Below the pieces are notes generated by a model. That model saw only the letters and a list, made by a program, of their open reading frames with translations, was not told where the DNA came from and did not search any database. Below, piece by piece: positions 45,091-45,544 of a stretch of 45,544 nt of DNA; within the stretch, counting starts at the first letter, position 1; every line of letters starts with the position of its first letter. Source of the stretch: Syntrophomonadaceae bacterium (GTDB taxonomy: Bacteria; Bacillota; Syntrophomonadia; Syntrophomonadales; Syntrophomonadaceae); contig JAQUXM010000004.1 of NCBI GenBank assembly GCA_028692415.1, positions 6,863 to 52,406 on the forward strand, written 5' to 3'. Made by a program: the position numbers and the translations under genes.

Positions 45091-45325
45091 AGCGCCTGAC
45101 CCACTTAAACAATTATGAATTATGAATTCTTAATTAAGGAAGGGATTGCTTTGCAATCACAACCATCATTCAAAATTAAAAATTAAGAATTCAAAATTTC
45201 AGAAGTGGGTGACGAGGAGGGGGCTTATCGAATTATCGGCGGATACCCCCCGGTGCAACCACCACCGTTAGTATGGTTTTAAAGACGGCTGGCAACAGCC
45301 GGGACAAAAAGCCTTGCCGTGGGAT
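45091..45325 (+). ncRNA. glmS ribozyme: glmS glucosamine-6-phosphate-activated ribozyme with expanded P1 loop
   Basis: A|GCGCCTGacccactt ... aagtgggTGACGAGGaGGGGGcTTATCGAATTATCGGCGGATaCCCCCCGG, closely resembling the B. subtilis glmS ribozyme core as recalled (GCGCC...TGACGAGGAGGAGGTTTATCGAATTTTCGGCGGATGCCTCCCGG); downstream ...GGGACAAAAAGCC; located right after glmM. Confidence 0.93.
45107..45202. repeat. AT-rich inverted-repeat element inside the glmS ribozyme P1 loop
   Basis: GAATTCTTAATT (45124-45135) perfectly inverted as AATTAAGAATTC (45181-45192), with internal hairpin GATTGCtttGCAATC. Confidence 0.85.
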
Positions 45326-45347
45326 AAGAAAATTTGGAATTATGAAT

Positions 45348-45544
45348 TATGATTCCCCTGCAAAAAGTAATAATCGTGCATTGCGAGCGATAGCATAATG
45401 TCATTGCGAGCGATAGTATAATGTCATTGCGAGCGATAGCGAAGCAATCTATAGTGTCTTTGCGTGTGAAGCAGAATAAGATTGCCGCGCTGCGCTCGCA
45501 ATGACAGAATTGCAAAGCAATCGTTTCTATTCAATGCTATTCAG
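45348..45544. mobile_element. CATTGCGAG mosaic/MITE-like element, truncated by window end
   Basis: gattcccctgcaaaaagtaataatcgtgcattgcgagcgatagcataatgtcatt identical to the 29598 copy, with shared 3' interior cagaattgcaaagcaatcgtttctat(t)caatgctattcag. Confidence 0.8.

Noticed and set aside
45279-45515. Minus-strand ORF (78 aa, MQFCHCERSAAILFCFTRKDTIDCFAIARNDI...)
   Set aside because: Translation of CATTGCGAG repeat DNA; the CHCERSAAI-type peptide is a known spurious-ORF signature. It also overlaps the mobile repeat and ribozyme.

Overview
The window is a roughly 45.5 kb chromosomal segment. The content (spore germination genes, SpoIID, FmdB, CdaA/CdaR, glmS ribozyme) suggests an anaerobic spore-forming Firmicute, possibly Syntrophomonas-like; that is inference, since there is no rRNA in the window. 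In order it carries: (i) the 3' end of leuC, leuD, leuB and a citramalate synthase; (ii) a nucleotidyltransferase, a YhiN/BaiN-type flavoprotein and a MoxR-ATPase/VWA pair; (iii) a beta-oxidation and electron-transfer block (enoyl-CoA hydratase, MarR, acyl-CoA dehydrogenase, FixC, FixX, EtfB, EtfA); (iv) a minus-strand spore-germination cluster ordered gerB-gerC-gerA-gerB-gerC; (v) CPBP protease, FmdB, HAD, ComFB, RNase HI and a YkgJ-type Cys-cluster protein; (vi) a branched-chain amino-acid ABC operon (livK-H-M-G) in which an EamA transporter sits where livF might be expected; (vii) SpoIID, TrmL, a hybrid PAS histidine kinase, a REC-GGDEF protein, a ferredoxin and thiamine pyrophosphokinase; (viii) cdaA-cdaR-FAD dehydrogenase-glmM, followed by a glmS ribozyme just before the window end. 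The most notable signals are non-coding. The glmS ribozyme has an AT-rich repeat inserted in its P1 loop. At least five dispersed repeat families occupy the intergenic spaces: long perfect palindromes of the GGGGACGGTTCT type; a roughly 135-bp two-hairpin element present in about six copies, one interrupted by another repeat; a TIR-bounded CATTGCGAG mosaic element; heptad GTGAGGG arrays in inverted pairs; and a 21-bp GGGGACACACC tandem. No CRISPR array, tRNA, rRNA or intact transposase was recognised.
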